Of a stretch of DNA of 32,231 bases, positions 22,608 through 32,199 are shown in pieces. Origin of the DNA: Vagococcus xieshaowenii (lineage in GTDB: Bacteria; Bacillota; Bacilli; Lactobacillales; Vagococcaceae); contig NZ_CP038865.1 in NCBI RefSeq assembly GCF_004792515.1, forward strand, positions 1,242,770 through 1,275,000, read 5' to 3'. Below the pieces are notes generated by a model. It had not been told where the DNA came from. It did no database searches and saw nothing but the letters and a program-made list of their open reading frames with translations. A program made the position numbers and the translations under genes. Within the stretch, counting starts at the first letter, position 1. Each line of letters begins with the position of its first letter.

Positions 22608-23153
22608 TTAAATAATTTCTGCACCAAGCGTCCCTTTAAAATGTTCTAACGCCCACGCGTGACCTGTCGGATTAAAACTTGCGACTGCTTCTTGGTGAAT
22701 CACGATTTTATAACCTAAGTTATAAGCATCAATAGCGGTATGTAGTACACAAATATCAGTACAAACCCCAACTAAGTGTAACTCCGTAATTTGACGTTCT
22801 CGCAAACGAATATCTAAGTCCGTACCACTAAAAGCAGAATAATGGCGTTTATCCATCCAATAGACATTTTCCTTGTCTCGATTACTTGCAAAGATATCTT
22901 TTAACTCACCATATAATTCACGACCTAATGTTCCGATAATATTATGTGGCGGAAACAGTTTCATTTCAGGATGATACGTATCTTTTTCATCATGACCATC
23001 AATGGCAAATACTACATAATCATCTGATTCAATAAATTCAGTGGTCAACTGACTAATACTTGCTTCTATTGCTTGACCAGGCTCTCCTGTTGTCAACTTC
23101 CCATCTTCTGCTACAAAATCATACGTATAATCAATATTAATTAATGCACGCAT
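22608..23153 (-). CDS. pncA: Nicotinamidase / cysteine hydrolase
   Basis: 181 aa, isochorismatase fold. Catalytic triad Asp8 (NIDYTYDF), Lys102 (MDKRHYSAF) and Cys135 (GVCTDICVLHT); metal-site Asp52-x-His54 (DGHD). It turns nicotinamide into nicotinate for NAD salvage. AGGAGG lies before ATG 23153. It stands 22 nt after the MTA/SAH nucleosidase and near an ADP-ribose pyrophosphatase, giving a nucleotide-salvage cluster. Confidence 0.88.
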   Translation of the reverse strand: MRALINIDYTYDFVAEDGKLTTGEPGQAIEASISQLTTEFIESDDYVVFAIDGHDEKDTYHPEMKLFPPHNIIGTLGRELYGELKDIFASNRDKENVYWMDKRHYSAFSGTDLDIRLRERQITELHLVGVCTDICVLHTAIDAYNLGYKIVIHQEAVASFNPTGHAWALEHFKGTLGAEII

Positions 23154-23175
23154 TTGTATTACCTCCTAATAATCA

Positions 23176-23871
23176 TTATTTTTTATAATGGTTAATAAAC
23201 TCAATCACCACTAATGCTGATTTTTTTCCAGCTTCAATAATAAAATCATCAAAACTCATGCTTGCTTCCTCATCTGCCACATCACTAATCGCACGAACTA
23301 CAGCAAACGGTACGTTATATTGTGTTGCCACTTGAGCAATTGCTGCGCCTTCCATTTCAGTCGCTAACACGTCAGGAAAATCTGTTTTAATCGTGTCGAT
23401 TTTTTCTTGACTCGCAATAAAACTATCTGACGTTGTAATCAAGCCACGTTTTGAGGTCATTCCTTGATTTTGTGTCGCTTGTTCTAAAACAGTAACCACT
23501 TGTTCATCTGCTTCATAATAAAGAGGCATGCCGGCCATTTGTCCTTTAGCATAACCAAAAGCTGTCACATCGACATCGTTATAGGCTAACTTAGATGAAA
23601 TCACAATATCGCCTACACGTAAGCCAGTACCAATTCCACCAGCTGAACCTGTGTTTAATAAAACATCAACTTGATAACGATGAATTAATAAAGTTGCTGT
23701 CATCGCAGACATCACTTTACCTATCCCTGATTGGACAACTACGACTTCCTTATCACCAATCGTTCCTTCAAAAAACGCATTACCTGCTTCATTCCATGTG
23801 CTCATGTTATTCATTGCTTCTTTTAAGACGATGACCTCTTCAGCCATCGCGCCAATTATACCTATTTTCAT
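23176..23871 (-). CDS. mtnN: 5'-methylthioadenosine/S-adenosylhomocysteine nucleosidase
   Basis: 231 aa, full length. Family blocks: MKIGIIGAMAEEV (catalytic Glu near 12), NTGSAGGIG, ATEMEGAAIAQVA (purine/ribose binding) and AISDVADEEA with catalytic Asp. It removes adenine from MTA and SAH, recycling methionine and starting the AI-2 route. The upstream gene ends 22 nt before it. Confidence 0.94.
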   Translation of the reverse strand: MKIGIIGAMAEEVIVLKEAMNNMSTWNEAGNAFFEGTIGDKEVVVVQSGIGKVMSAMTATLLIHRYQVDVLLNTGSAGGIGTGLRVGDIVISSKLAYNDVDVTAFGYAKGQMAGMPLYYEADEQVVTVLEQATQNQGMTSKRGLITTSDSFIASQEKIDTIKTDFPDVLATEMEGAAIAQVATQYNVPFAVVRAISDVADEEASMSFDDFIIEAGKKSALVVIEFINHYKK

Positions 23872-23893
23872 CTTAACTAGTTCGCTCCTTTAA

Positions 23894-24181
23894 TTATCCA
23901 AAAAAGATAAAATAAAATAAAATCATTAATAAAATCGTCACTACCACAATCGCCTTCGTTAAAAAGCTACTACGCTTTCTAATTTTGTTGCTTGTTTCTG
24001 CTCGACTACCTTTAACAGTTCCTATTTTCTTTTTTTCTTTTTTATATTGTTGAACAATTTCTTGTTCTTTTTGTTCAAATTCTTTTTGAAGCTCAGCATC
24101 TCTCAAACGTTTTGCAGCTTCTTCTTCTTTTTTCATCTCACGCAATTTACTACGCGTAATTAATGGTCCCTTGTCGCTCAA
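23894..24181 (-). CDS. Small C-terminally anchored membrane protein
   Basis: 95 aa. Residues 12-55 are a highly charged coiled coil (REMKKEEEAAKRLRDAELQ, EFEQKEQEIVQQYKKEKKK); a single hydrophobic segment (AIVVVTILLMILFYFIFF) closes the protein. Thus it is probably tail-anchored with the coil in the cytoplasm. Start is TTG 24181 with AGGAGG 8 nt upstream; that site includes the stop of the Nudix gene. Function unknown; such proteins are conserved beside nudF and mtnN in enterococci as I recall. Confidence 0.75.
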   Translation of the reverse strand: MSDKGPLITRSKLREMKKEEEAAKRLRDAELQKEFEQKEQEIVQQYKKEKKKIGTVKGSRAETSNKIRKRSSFLTKAIVVVTILLMILFYFIFFG

Positions 24182-24192
24182 ACCAATGCCTC

Positions 24193-24744
24193 CTATTTCA
24201 TGTTTAATTCTAAATACTGGATAGCCATAATGGTCTTGCTATCGTTTATTTCTTTGGATGTAATCATCGCTTTTGCTTCATCTAAAGTTACCTCTAAAAG
24301 TTCAATTCGCTCATCCTCATCCTGTCCTTTAGGTTGTTCAATCTGAACCAATCCAGTCGCTAAGTAAATAATCATTCGTTCATTAGAAAAGCCCGGTGAT
24401 AAAGCAACATCAAAAATTTCTTCTAACGACTGACAACCTAATCCTGTTTCTTCTTCTAATTCTCTTCTAGCTACTTCTATAGGATTGTGTTCATTTTTTT
24501 CTATTTTACCAGCTGGAATTTCAACGAGTGTTCGTTCTATAGGTTTTCTAAATTGTTTTACTAATATAATGTTATTCTCGCTAGTCACTGGAACGATTCC
24601 CACTGCCCCATGGTGAAACACTAATTCTCGTTGTGCCTGTGTGCCGTCTGCTAACACGACCTCGTCTACGGCGACTTCAATTACACGGCCTTTAAAAATC
24701 ATTTCACGGTGCAATGTTTTTTCATAAAAATCTTCTTCTCGCAT
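24193..24744 (-). CDS. nudF: ADP-ribose pyrophosphatase, Nudix family
   Basis: 183 aa. Nudix box GKIEKNEHNPIEVARRELEEETG (two pieces: GKIEKNE, then RRELEEETG) has one residue more than the standard G-x5-E-x7-R-E pattern, which occurs in this subfamily. It splits ADP-ribose to AMP and ribose 5-phosphate. With the ribose and nicotinamide genes downstream it fits NAD/ribose recycling. It is the first gene of the minus-strand cluster and divergent from xpaC. Confidence 0.88.
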   Translation of the reverse strand: MREEDFYEKTLHREMIFKGRVIEVAVDEVVLADGTQAQRELVFHHGAVGIVPVTSENNIILVKQFRKPIERTLVEIPAGKIEKNEHNPIEVARRELEEETGLGCQSLEEIFDVALSPGFSNERMIIYLATGLVQIEQPKGQDEDERIELLEVTLDEAKAMITSKEINDSKTIMAIQYLELNMK

Positions 24745-24908
24745 AGTGGGCCCTCACTTTTTATTTACTCTCTAAAGGTTACTATATCATGAACTAGTTG
24801 AAAAGACCTAAAACAAAATCAATCTTCGGACTGATAGGATACTCCCCCTAACTATGGTAGAATTAATGCATCAAGTTAAGTTTTACTTAACAAAAAGGAG
24901 TGACCTAA

Positions 24909-25622
24909 TTGAAAAAGAAAACCTTAAGCTTCATACTTGGAGGCCTGGTAATGATTCCACTCGCTGCTTTATTCATTGATTCTCTAACAAATGGCAGTAC
25001 CATTATCGCCATTATAATTGGTATTCTAATGGTAAGACTTATAATAAAACTACTAACCACAATAAAAAAAGGAAAAGAAATCAAACTGCCTGCAATGAGT
25101 AAAGAAAAGTCAGAACATTACGAAAGTTTAGGCATGAGTGATCAACAAATTGAATTTTTCCGTGAAACTATGCAAACAGCGAAAGAACAAATTAAGGCAT
25201 TAGATACTAACATGAACAGTGTAACCAAGTTAAAAGCGATTAACTTACGTACTGATGCGGTAAAAATAACCAAATCCCTATTTAAACGTTTAGCTGATGA
25301 GCCAAACAAATTACATTTGGCAGATGGCTTTTTGTATCATCATCTACCAAATATTTTAGAACTAACAGATAAATATATCGAAATTAACAACCATGAAGTA
25401 AAAACGAAAACCTCTTATGAAGCATTAGAAAAAAGTGCCGCAATGATTGAAAAAGTTGCGATCTTACTTTTAGAAGACTATGAACGTTTTGTCAAAGATG
25501 ACATGGATGAATTAGATGTCGAACTAACACTTGCTGAACAAAATATTTCCCGTAAAGAAGAGAAAAACCTAGAGGATATCACAAAAGAAACCACTGCCTC
25601 TACACCAGACAAAGAAGACTAA
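24909..25622 (+). CDS. xpaC: XpaC family protein
   Basis: 237 aa. Two N-terminal membrane segments (about 5-25 and 30-50), then a helical cytoplasmic domain (MSDQQIEFFRETMQTAKEQI; LEKSAAMIEKVAILLLEDYERF). Matches the 5-bromo-4-chloroindolyl phosphate hydrolysis family named after XpaC; the hydrolase role is doubtful, and the protein always comes with TelA. Start TTG 24909 has AAGGAG 8 nt upstream. The acidic tail is unstructured. Confidence 0.85.
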   Translation: MKKKTLSFILGGLVMIPLAALFIDSLTNGSTIIAIIIGILMVRLIIKLLTTIKKGKEIKLPAMSKEKSEHYESLGMSDQQIEFFRETMQTAKEQIKALDTNMNSVTKLKAINLRTDAVKITKSLFKRLADEPNKLHLADGFLYHHLPNILELTDKYIEINNHEVKTKTSYEALEKSAAMIEKVAILLLEDYERFVKDDMDELDVELTLAEQNISRKEEKNLEDITKETTASTPDKED

Positions 25623-25638
25623 AGGAGTCGATAAATAG

Positions 25639-26823
25639 ATGACAGATAAAATTAAACCTGTAGATTCAACCTTAGATGATTTATTAAGTAATCCCTTTGC
25701 AGATTCAAGTGATGCTGCTATGCAAATGGTGAATAGCCCTGATATGCAAACAACTGAAGCTGTTAATCAGGCGCCAAAATTTATTGATAAATTAGAACCC
25801 GCACGCCAAGTACAAGCACGTCAATTAGCTGAGCAAATCGATATCACTGATTCGCAATCTGTTATGGCCTATGGTTCAGCTGCACAAAAAAAATTAGGTG
25901 AATTCTCTCACTCAATGCTAGCACATGTTCAAAATCAAGACTTAGGACCGGTTGGTGATTCATTAACTGAATTGATGTACCGATTAAACGAAACAAGTCC
26001 AGATGAACTGCAAGCCCAAGAACGCAATGTCTTCAAGAAAATGTTTGGTAAAGTCAAACAATCTATCTATGAAGTCACTGCCAAATACCAAAAAATTGGT
26101 GCACAAATTGATAAAATCGCCGTAAAATTAGATAAAGAAAAAAATGCATTATTAAGCGACAATGTCATGCTTGAACAGCTTTACCATAAAAACAAAGATT
26201 ATTTTGACGCTTTAAACATCTATATTGCTGCGGGTGAATTGAAAAAAGAAGAACTTGAACAAACTTTGATTCCTGAAGCAATGAAAAAAGCTGAAATGAC
26301 CGGTGATCAAATGGATGTACAAGTTGTGAACGACTTAACACAATTTTTAGATCGCTTAGACAAACGAACACATGACTTAGCTTTAGCGCGTCAAATTACC
26401 ATCCAACAAGCCCCACAAATTCGCTTAATTCAAAATACCAATCAAGCATTGGCAGAAAAAATTCAAGCCTCTATTAATACCGCTATCCCACTTTGGAAAA
26501 ATCAAGTGGCAATCTCTTTAACATTATTACGCCAAAAAGATGCCGTGACCTCTCAACGACAAGTTGCTGAAACGACAAATGACTTGTTAAAACGTAATTC
26601 CGAAATGTTAAAACAATCAACCATTGAAACCGCTCGTGAAAATGAACGAGGCGTTGTTGATATTGAGACATTACAAAAAACACAAGATGACTTAATCGAG
26701 ACAATCCAAGAAACATTACGTATACAAGCCGAAGGAAAAGAAAAACGACGTGCCGCAGAGCTAGAATTAGCTGTGATGGAAGATGAATTAAAACACAAAT
26801 TATTGGAAGTCTCTAATAAATAA
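25639..26823 (+). CDS. telA: Toxic anion resistance protein TelA
   Basis: 394 aa, almost wholly helical, no membrane segment. PF05816/TelA family blocks: [72 protein letters not shown]. Linked in other bacteria to tellurite, nisin and cell-wall antibiotic tolerance; the mechanism is unsettled. AAAGGAG lies before ATG 25639, 16 nt after xpaC, so the two form an operon ended by a large hairpin. Confidence 0.92.
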   Translation: MTDKIKPVDSTLDDLLSNPFADSSDAAMQMVNSPDMQTTEAVNQAPKFIDKLEPARQVQARQLAEQIDITDSQSVMAYGSAAQKKLGEFSHSMLAHVQNQDLGPVGDSLTELMYRLNETSPDELQAQERNVFKKMFGKVKQSIYEVTAKYQKIGAQIDKIAVKLDKEKNALLSDNVMLEQLYHKNKDYFDALNIYIAAGELKKEELEQTLIPEAMKKAEMTGDQMDVQVVNDLTQFLDRLDKRTHDLALARQITIQQAPQIRLIQNTNQALAEKIQASINTAIPLWKNQVAISLTLLRQKDAVTSQRQVAETTNDLLKRNSEMLKQSTIETARENERGVVDIETLQKTQDDLIETIQETLRIQAEGKEKRRAAELELAVMEDELKHKLLEVSNK

Positions 26824-26912
26824 TAAAAAAAACAACTGTCTATGTAGTCCATCTAAAAGTTAGAATTTTTAGTCTAACTTTTACTTGTACTACAATAGTT
26901 GTTTTTTTGTTT
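26824..26912 (+). terminator. Long two-tier terminator of xpaC-telA
   Basis: Outer arms AACAACT...TGTAGT (26831-26847) and ACTACAATAGTTGTT (26889-26903) enclose a perfect 10-bp inner hairpin AAAAGTTAGA/TCTAACTTTT (26855-26882). A T-run follows on the plus side. Confidence 0.75.
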
Positions 26913-26943
26913 ACCGTTATTCAAATAATTCAGCTTTATTTTC

Positions 26944-26992
26944 TACAAAAAAAGCGAAAACTTCTAATTATTAGAAGCCTTCGCTTTTTCTT
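26944..26992 (-). terminator. Terminator of the LysM-M23 gene
   Basis: AAAAAGCGAA pairs with TTCGCTTTTT, with an inner CTTCTAA/TTAGAAG stem. A- and T-runs on both sides make it bidirectional. Confidence 0.8.
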
Positions 26993-27008
26993 ATTATAGT
27001 AATAAGAC

Positions 27009-27707
27009 TTAAAATGCTACATAGTTTCTTGGATTTTCAAAACCAGACCATAGTGACGTACTAATACCGAAGTGTAAATGTGCACCTGTAGAATAACCTG
27101 TAGAACCTACATTACCAATGAAACTTGATTGTCCTACTTGTTGATTAGCTGACACATTGATACTGCTTAAATGGAAGTAGTAAGTGTATTTACCGTTATC
27201 ATGCTTGATGATAACATAATTACCTGCTGAATAATGATAACCTGCTTCAACTACAACACCTGATTTCACCGCATAGACTGGTGTTCCTGTTCCAACTGCT
27301 AAATCAATACCATCATGTTGTGTTCCTGAGTAACCTGTTGGATCTTGACGATAACCAAATTCACTTGAAACCGTCACACCAGGCATATTTAATGGATGAG
27401 CATAGCCATTGCTTTGCTCATTTTTAACAGAATTATTTTTATTAGACGATTGCTTCGTCTTTTGTTTAGAACTATCTAACTTGATTTTATTTCCTACATA
27501 AATTTTATTAGGATTTTTGATATTATTATCACTTATCAATTTATCCAAAGACAAACCATTATCTATGGCAATTTGTGATAAAGAGTCGCCTGATTTAATT
27601 TTATAGGTAGTCATTTCTTCGGCATTCACTTCATTTGCACTGTACATAGCAAAAATAGATGCTCCTAGCACCATTCCAATAGTTTTGATCATATTATATT
27701 TTTTCAA
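27009..27707 (-). CDS. Secreted LysM-M23 peptidoglycan endopeptidase
   Basis: 232 aa. A signal peptide (residues 1-29, cut after NAEE or VNA), one LysM domain (34-77: YKIKSGDSLSQIAIDNGLS), a Lys/Ser/Asn-rich linker (78-100) and an M23 zinc peptidase domain. Zinc ligands His131 and Asp135 (HDGID) and His212 of HLH (210-212); His179 probably catalytic. It should cut peptide bridges of peptidoglycan while held to the wall by LysM. Start is TTG 27707 with GGAGGG 7 nt upstream. The leader carries a perfect 11-bp inverted repeat. It is divergent from the Mga-like regulator. Confidence 0.9.
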   Translation of the reverse strand: MKKYNMIKTIGMVLGASIFAMYSANEVNAEEMTTYKIKSGDSLSQIAIDNGLSLDKLISDNNIKNPNKIYVGNKIKLDSSKQKTKQSSNKNNSVKNEQSNGYAHPLNMPGVTVSSEFGYRQDPTGYSGTQHDGIDLAVGTGTPVYAVKSGVVVEAGYHYSAGNYVIIKHDNGKYTYYFHLSSINVSANQQVGQSSFIGNVGSTGYSTGAHLHFGISTSLWSGFENPRNYVAF

Positions 27708-28030
27708 TTTTAAGCCCTCCTATAGGTCCTGTATTGGTTATATAAATTACTTAATAAATTACTAATAGAACTTATTAAGTAACACCAAGTTAATCAGAGT
27801 AGTGGTCATCTAACTAACTTACATTAACTACTATACAGGGTTTTAAAAAAGCTATCTGTTCAAAATAAATAACAAGAATAAAATATTGAACAGTTATGAA
27901 ATATTTGTATATAAAATTCGTGAGATTGACATATTTGTCATCATTCTATCGCTAAACAGAATTAAATGACGGTTATTTGTTATTAATCTTTGCTTACTAT
28001 ATAATATGATTAATAGATTGGAGGGCTATT
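27708..28030. promoter_or_regulatory. Divergent control region between LysM-M23 and mga-like genes
   Basis: Plus-strand promoter for the mga-like gene: TTGTTA (27977-27982), 17 bp, TATAAT (28000-28005). Perfect inverted repeat TTACTTAATAA (27747-27757) / TTATTAAGTAA (27772-27782) in the leader of the hydrolase gene. A second inverted repeat TGACA-TATT-TGTCA lies at about 27927-27940. No gene seen. Confidence 0.6.
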
Positions 28031-29491
28031 ATGTATTCAACACTTTCAAAAAAAACAATGAATTATTTATTTATTATCAATCAATTATATAGAGAAGAAA
28101 CAAACATTGAACTATTTATGGCTAGTATGCAATGTACACGATTAACCATTCAATCCAACGTTGAAACATTGAATCAAATAATTTATCCTAGTATCATTCA
28201 ACAATACCAAGAGAACTACTCCTTAACTATTCCTTATAATGACTCTTATGATCATTGTATCGCCAAAATATTAACTGATAGTTTTGAATTAACATTATTA
28301 GAAGCCATTTTCTTTGAAGAAGAACATAGTTACTTAACCTTATCAGAAAAGCTCTATACTAGTGAATCAACCATACGACGCACAATTGGGACTCTAAATG
28401 ATCATTTAAAACCATTTGATGTCCAAATTATCACACGTCCCCTAAGAATTATCGGTAATGAACGATTAATCCGAATTATCTTTTTTCGATTATTTATCGA
28501 AAAATACGGTGTTTATGCTATTCCATTTGAGCCTAGTAGTATCGACTTCATTAAACAGTTCTATCACTTGAAAATCCCTTTTATTAACCGAGGAAAAAAC
28601 AATCAAGCTGAACGTAACTTTGTTCTGTTTTCATTAGTTGGACTACAACGCGAAAAGAATAATCACTCTGTCCCAATTAAAGGGAAAAACACTGTTGCAA
28701 AATTCATTGCCAATTGGTTAGATAAAGTGCCCTTCATAGGGATAGGTAAATTAATCAAAAACCAACCAAAAGATACCATCACTTTTTTATCCAACGTTTT
28801 CTACCTTTATTTAACCGATGATTTCTTTGCTATAAATGGCGAACTAACGTCTGATTCAAAAAAGAAACGCTTAGCAAAAGTGGAAGAATTCGTCCAACAT
28901 GTTTTAAAAGAAACCCACCTACAAATTCCACACAAAATAAAATCATACATCGTACGTGATGTTTATGATGCCAATTATGGCTTTTTAGCCATACAAGGGA
29001 ACTGGGTTGAATTAGCCCTTCATAATAATGAATACGATAATTTTTATATTTTCAATCAAGCACTACTCGATAAAGAGATTGTTAAAAAAAATCTAGCTTT
29101 ATTTTTAGGAGAAGAACAATTACAGTACCTATCTACTACCTATTTCTTAATTCAAACTAGAATTTTCCATTTTTTAAGCGAACAACACAAAGCACTCAAG
29201 ATTGGGCTTTTTATTGATTTTGATAAAGAATTTAATGATTATTTATTTTCAGAACTTACAAGCATCCTACCTAGTAAATTTGAATTAATTAACCTTTCGA
29301 CAAAAAAAGAAAGGCCTATTAACGAAAGTATCAAAACAGTTGATTTATTAGTTACCAACGTCTTCACTTCATTGTCCCTTTCAGAGAACTATATTTATCG
29401 TGTATCTCGTTTCTTTACTGAAGAGGAACTATTAAACATTGCTACTTGGGCAAGTGAATGCTATAAAAAAAAGGATGAGTCGCTTAATTAA
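28031..29491 (+). CDS. Mga-family transcriptional regulator
   Basis: 486 aa. Two N-terminal winged-helix regions (about 10-60, and 95-145: YLTLSEKLYTSESTIRRTIGTLNDHLKPFDVQI), a central PRD-like region, and a C-terminal EIIB-like part (LKIGLFIDFDKEFNDYLFSELTSIL near 390). This is the plan of Mga/AtxA virulence regulators of Firmicutes, whose activity can be tuned by PTS phosphorylation. GGAGGG precedes ATG 28031. Likely targets include the divergent wall hydrolase, by position only. Confidence 0.82.
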   Translation: MYSTLSKKTMNYLFIINQLYREETNIELFMASMQCTRLTIQSNVETLNQIIYPSIIQQYQENYSLTIPYNDSYDHCIAKILTDSFELTLLEAIFFEEEHSYLTLSEKLYTSESTIRRTIGTLNDHLKPFDVQIITRPLRIIGNERLIRIIFFRLFIEKYGVYAIPFEPSSIDFIKQFYHLKIPFINRGKNNQAERNFVLFSLVGLQREKNNHSVPIKGKNTVAKFIANWLDKVPFIGIGKLIKNQPKDTITFLSNVFYLYLTDDFFAINGELTSDSKKKRLAKVEEFVQHVLKETHLQIPHKIKSYIVRDVYDANYGFLAIQGNWVELALHNNEYDNFYIFNQALLDKEIVKKNLALFLGEEQLQYLSTTYFLIQTRIFHFLSEQHKALKIGLFIDFDKEFNDYLFSELTSILPSKFELINLSTKKERPINESIKTVDLLVTNVFTSLSLSENYIYRVSRFFTEEELLNIATWASECYKKKDESLN

Positions 29492-29512
29492 GCAACTCAT
29501 CCTTTTCTTTAT
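29466..29512. terminator. Bidirectional terminator between mga-like gene and gshAB
   Basis: AAAAGGATGAGT...GCTTAA pairs with TTAAGC...ACTCATCCTTTT (29469-29505), with A-run and T-run on both sides. It includes the stop codon of the mga-like gene. Confidence 0.85.
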
Positions 29513-29518
29513 AACTTA

Positions 29519-31804
29519 TTAACGTTTAGATTCTGGAAATAATAAATCTAGTACATTTTTTGTTAAACGACGTCCTTTTCCTTGATACGGATAACAATGC
29601 ATATGCATTGCTGGATTAAAGTTCGCTTCAATGATACCGTAAGCTTTTTCACTTTCAAAAGGATTAACCGTTTTATCTGGTATGATTAAATCAATTCCAC
29701 AAATAACAGCACCTAGTTTTTCAACAGCTTGTTCAGCAATTATTTTATAATATTCAGGAATTTCATCCGTCATATCAATACTATCACCACCGGTACTAAC
29801 ATTTGAATTTTCACGTAAATAAGCTATTTGTCCCTTACTCAACACATCATGAATCGTCAATCCTTGTTCTTTTAACATCAACTGTTCAATTTCACCTAAT
29901 TGAATTAACTCTAGTGGCGCACGATGGTGAGTCCCTCTTAATGGGTTATCATTTTTCTTTTTAACTAATTCCTCAATTGTAGAAACACCATCTCCTACAA
30001 CGTTGGCAGGCACACGTAGCATTATCCCTCTCGTCTTACCGTTTATCACGAAGAAACGATATTCAGTCCCTGGAAGAAATTCTTCCACTAAAACATCTGT
30101 ATCCTCATTAAAGGCAATTCTAAGTGCTTCTTCATAATCTTCTTGACTAGCACCTTCTTTAAAAATACTAATCCCTAATCCATAATTAGTAGACTTAGGT
30201 TTGACAACAAAGCCCATTTTACTTATTTCTGGATAAATTAAACGGGCACGTTCCATCGATTGAAATTCATATCCTTGAGGTACACGGAAGCCGGTTTCTG
30301 AGAGTACTTTTTTTGTCACGACTTTATTGGCCATCATAAGAGGCACCACGTAGTTATCTTTACTTGTCATATTAGCATTTTTTACATATTCAACATGTCC
30401 ATTAAACGATAATTTTAAGAATTGATCTGATCGGTCAATTACCTCAACTTCAACCCCACGTTGTAAACTATCTGCTATCATAATTTGAGTTGAAAGCTCC
30501 ATATCTCTAAATCCTTCTAATTGATACGTTTTTTCCCAAGCTTTATCGTAATATTGTTTACCTAAATGAATGCCTAATTCATTATTAGTAAACTCATCAT
30601 TTTGAGTATAGCTTACCATCTTACCTGAAATCGTTTTTTGAGGATCATTTAATAGGTCTTCTGCTTTGTCAATTAAATAATGCCAATTAGCGGATGCATT
30701 TATTTCCTTTAACATGCCCTTCATCCCAGAAACCAATGCCATACCTTCTGTTAGATAACTTGTCTTTTCCAAAGGATCTTCAAGTGCTACTGCATTATTA
30801 ATCTGAGTACCTAATTTCAATAATTCATCAGGATTCTCAGTTTCATTATTAATCCATAACATATACATTAAGAAAATATGTAAAAATTCTGTTTGATCTT
30901 CCGTTATACCATAACTAGCAAATGGGTTATTATCAATATTACGAATTTCTATATATTGAATACCTGCTTGTTTCAAGTCAGCCATTGATTTACCACCACG
31001 TAAACGAACAGGTGAATAAAATTCTTTTTCCTCAGACAACTTACCTTTTTCAATTAAATCGGCAATGTCTTGCTCGTATCGTTCTAATGATTCATAAGAA
31101 ACAAATACATCATCATGATTAGTATAACCAAATTTACTATTTCTAATACTTCTAACGGGTTCATTTGGTTTCATTTCATTTTCGTCAAAATATCCCCATT
31201 CACTTACTGGAGTTGCACCAAATAAGTAGGTAACTAACCAACGATAGCGCAAATAGTTACGTGTAACCTTCAAATATAAATCCGTTTTAAATTCAACGAG
31301 ATTAAGATAGTTCTGTTGTCCTTCAAATAATTTCTCAATAAATTTTTCATTAAATTCAAAATTATAATGAATACCACTAACCATTTGCTTACGTTTACCA
31401 TATGATTTTGCTAGATACCTTCTATATAATACATCCTCAAATTTATCTAGTTTCGCAATAATAATGTCCTCATCTTTTTCTGGCAAAACAGGTGGCATAC
31501 TAAGGGGCCATAACATTTCATCTTCATTCATTGAACGTAATACTACCTCATGTAATGCGCCTAGATAACTAACCACATCTGTTTCATTTTCAAAAACTGG
31601 CGTAATTAATTCAACTTGTGTTTCACTAAAATCTGTTTGAATATTAGGATGATAACTTCTTGAACCTAATATTTTTGGATGACCAGTTGTTGCAAGAACA
31701 CCATTAAGCGTGACTCTTTGACTTTCTTTTTCTAAACCAACACGTATTTTTTTAAACCATTCTTCATTATTATTTTTTATTATTAAGTCTTTAAATGACT
31801 GCAT
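29519..31804 (-). CDS. gshAB: Bifunctional glutamate-cysteine ligase / glutathione synthetase
   Basis: 761 aa fusion. The N-terminal two-thirds is a GshA-type ligase (RVGLEKESQRVT; SYHPNIQTDFSETQVELITP; YSPVRLRGG). From about residue 480 an ATP-grasp domain follows (GFVVKPKSTNYGLGISIF, EEFLPGTEYRFFVI, GIIEANFNPAMHMH). One protein makes glutathione from Glu, Cys and Gly in the cytoplasm, typical of Gram-positive cocci and Listeria. Start ATG 31804 has GAGGTG 6 nt upstream; the in-frame GTG at 31813 belongs to that site. An extended -10 box TGGTATAAT lies upstream. Confidence 0.95.
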   Translation of the reverse strand: MQSFKDLIIKNNNEEWFKKIRVGLEKESQRVTLNGVLATTGHPKILGSRSYHPNIQTDFSETQVELITPVFENETDVVSYLGALHEVVLRSMNEDEMLWPLSMPPVLPEKDEDIIIAKLDKFEDVLYRRYLAKSYGKRKQMVSGIHYNFEFNEKFIEKLFEGQQNYLNLVEFKTDLYLKVTRNYLRYRWLVTYLFGATPVSEWGYFDENEMKPNEPVRSIRNSKFGYTNHDDVFVSYESLERYEQDIADLIEKGKLSEEKEFYSPVRLRGGKSMADLKQAGIQYIEIRNIDNNPFASYGITEDQTEFLHIFLMYMLWINNETENPDELLKLGTQINNAVALEDPLEKTSYLTEGMALVSGMKGMLKEINASANWHYLIDKAEDLLNDPQKTISGKMVSYTQNDEFTNNELGIHLGKQYYDKAWEKTYQLEGFRDMELSTQIMIADSLQRGVEVEVIDRSDQFLKLSFNGHVEYVKNANMTSKDNYVVPLMMANKVVTKKVLSETGFRVPQGYEFQSMERARLIYPEISKMGFVVKPKSTNYGLGISIFKEGASQEDYEEALRIAFNEDTDVLVEEFLPGTEYRFFVINGKTRGIMLRVPANVVGDGVSTIEELVKKKNDNPLRGTHHRAPLELIQLGEIEQLMLKEQGLTIHDVLSKGQIAYLRENSNVSTGGDSIDMTDEIPEYYKIIAEQAVEKLGAVICGIDLIIPDKTVNPFESEKAYGIIEANFNPAMHMHCYPYQGKGRRLTKNVLDLLFPESKR

Positions 31805-31837
31805 ATTATTCACCTCAAAATAAGCTTTAATCAGTTT

Positions 31838-31846
31838 ATTATACCA
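31838..31846 (-). promoter_or_regulatory. Extended -10 promoter of gshAB
   Basis: TGGTATAAT on the minus strand, with the hexamer at 31838-31843; no good -35. Confidence 0.55.
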
Positions 31847-31894
31847 TTTTTAAATATGATTTACTCTTTAATTGCTTTATACATACAATTTGAG

Positions 31895-31930
31895 CAAAAA
31901 AAAAGAACTAGTAAGTTTACTAGTTCTTAA
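31895..31930 (-). terminator. Terminator of the rRNA operon
   Basis: AAGAACTAGTAA/TTACTAGTTCTT (31903-31928), then nine T on the minus strand, directly after tRNA-Asn. Confidence 0.85.
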
Positions 31931-32004
31931 CTCCGGCAGTAGGACTCGAACCTACGACATCATGATTAACAGTCATGCGCTACTACCAACTGAGCTATGC
32001 CGGA
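31931..32004 (-). tRNA. tRNA-Asn (GTT)
   Basis: Reads 5' TCCGGCA TA GCTCAGTTGGT on the minus strand, with acceptor pair TGCCGGA, T-loop TTCGAGT and anticodon loop CTGTTAA. Anticodon GTT, so Asn. Discriminator base is G. CCA is not encoded. Confidence 0.95.
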
Positions 32005-32008
32005 TTAT

Positions 32009-32125
<117 letters not shown>

Positions 32126-32199
32126 TTTTTATATTCGAATGAATTCCTTCACTCAAAACTGGATTGAAACAAAACTTGACGCTCCGAAATACAATTTTT

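Noticed and set aside
27926..27931. TTGACA as the -35 of a plus-strand promoter
   Set aside because: No acceptable -10 hexamer at 16-18 bp; it is rather half of a small inverted repeat.
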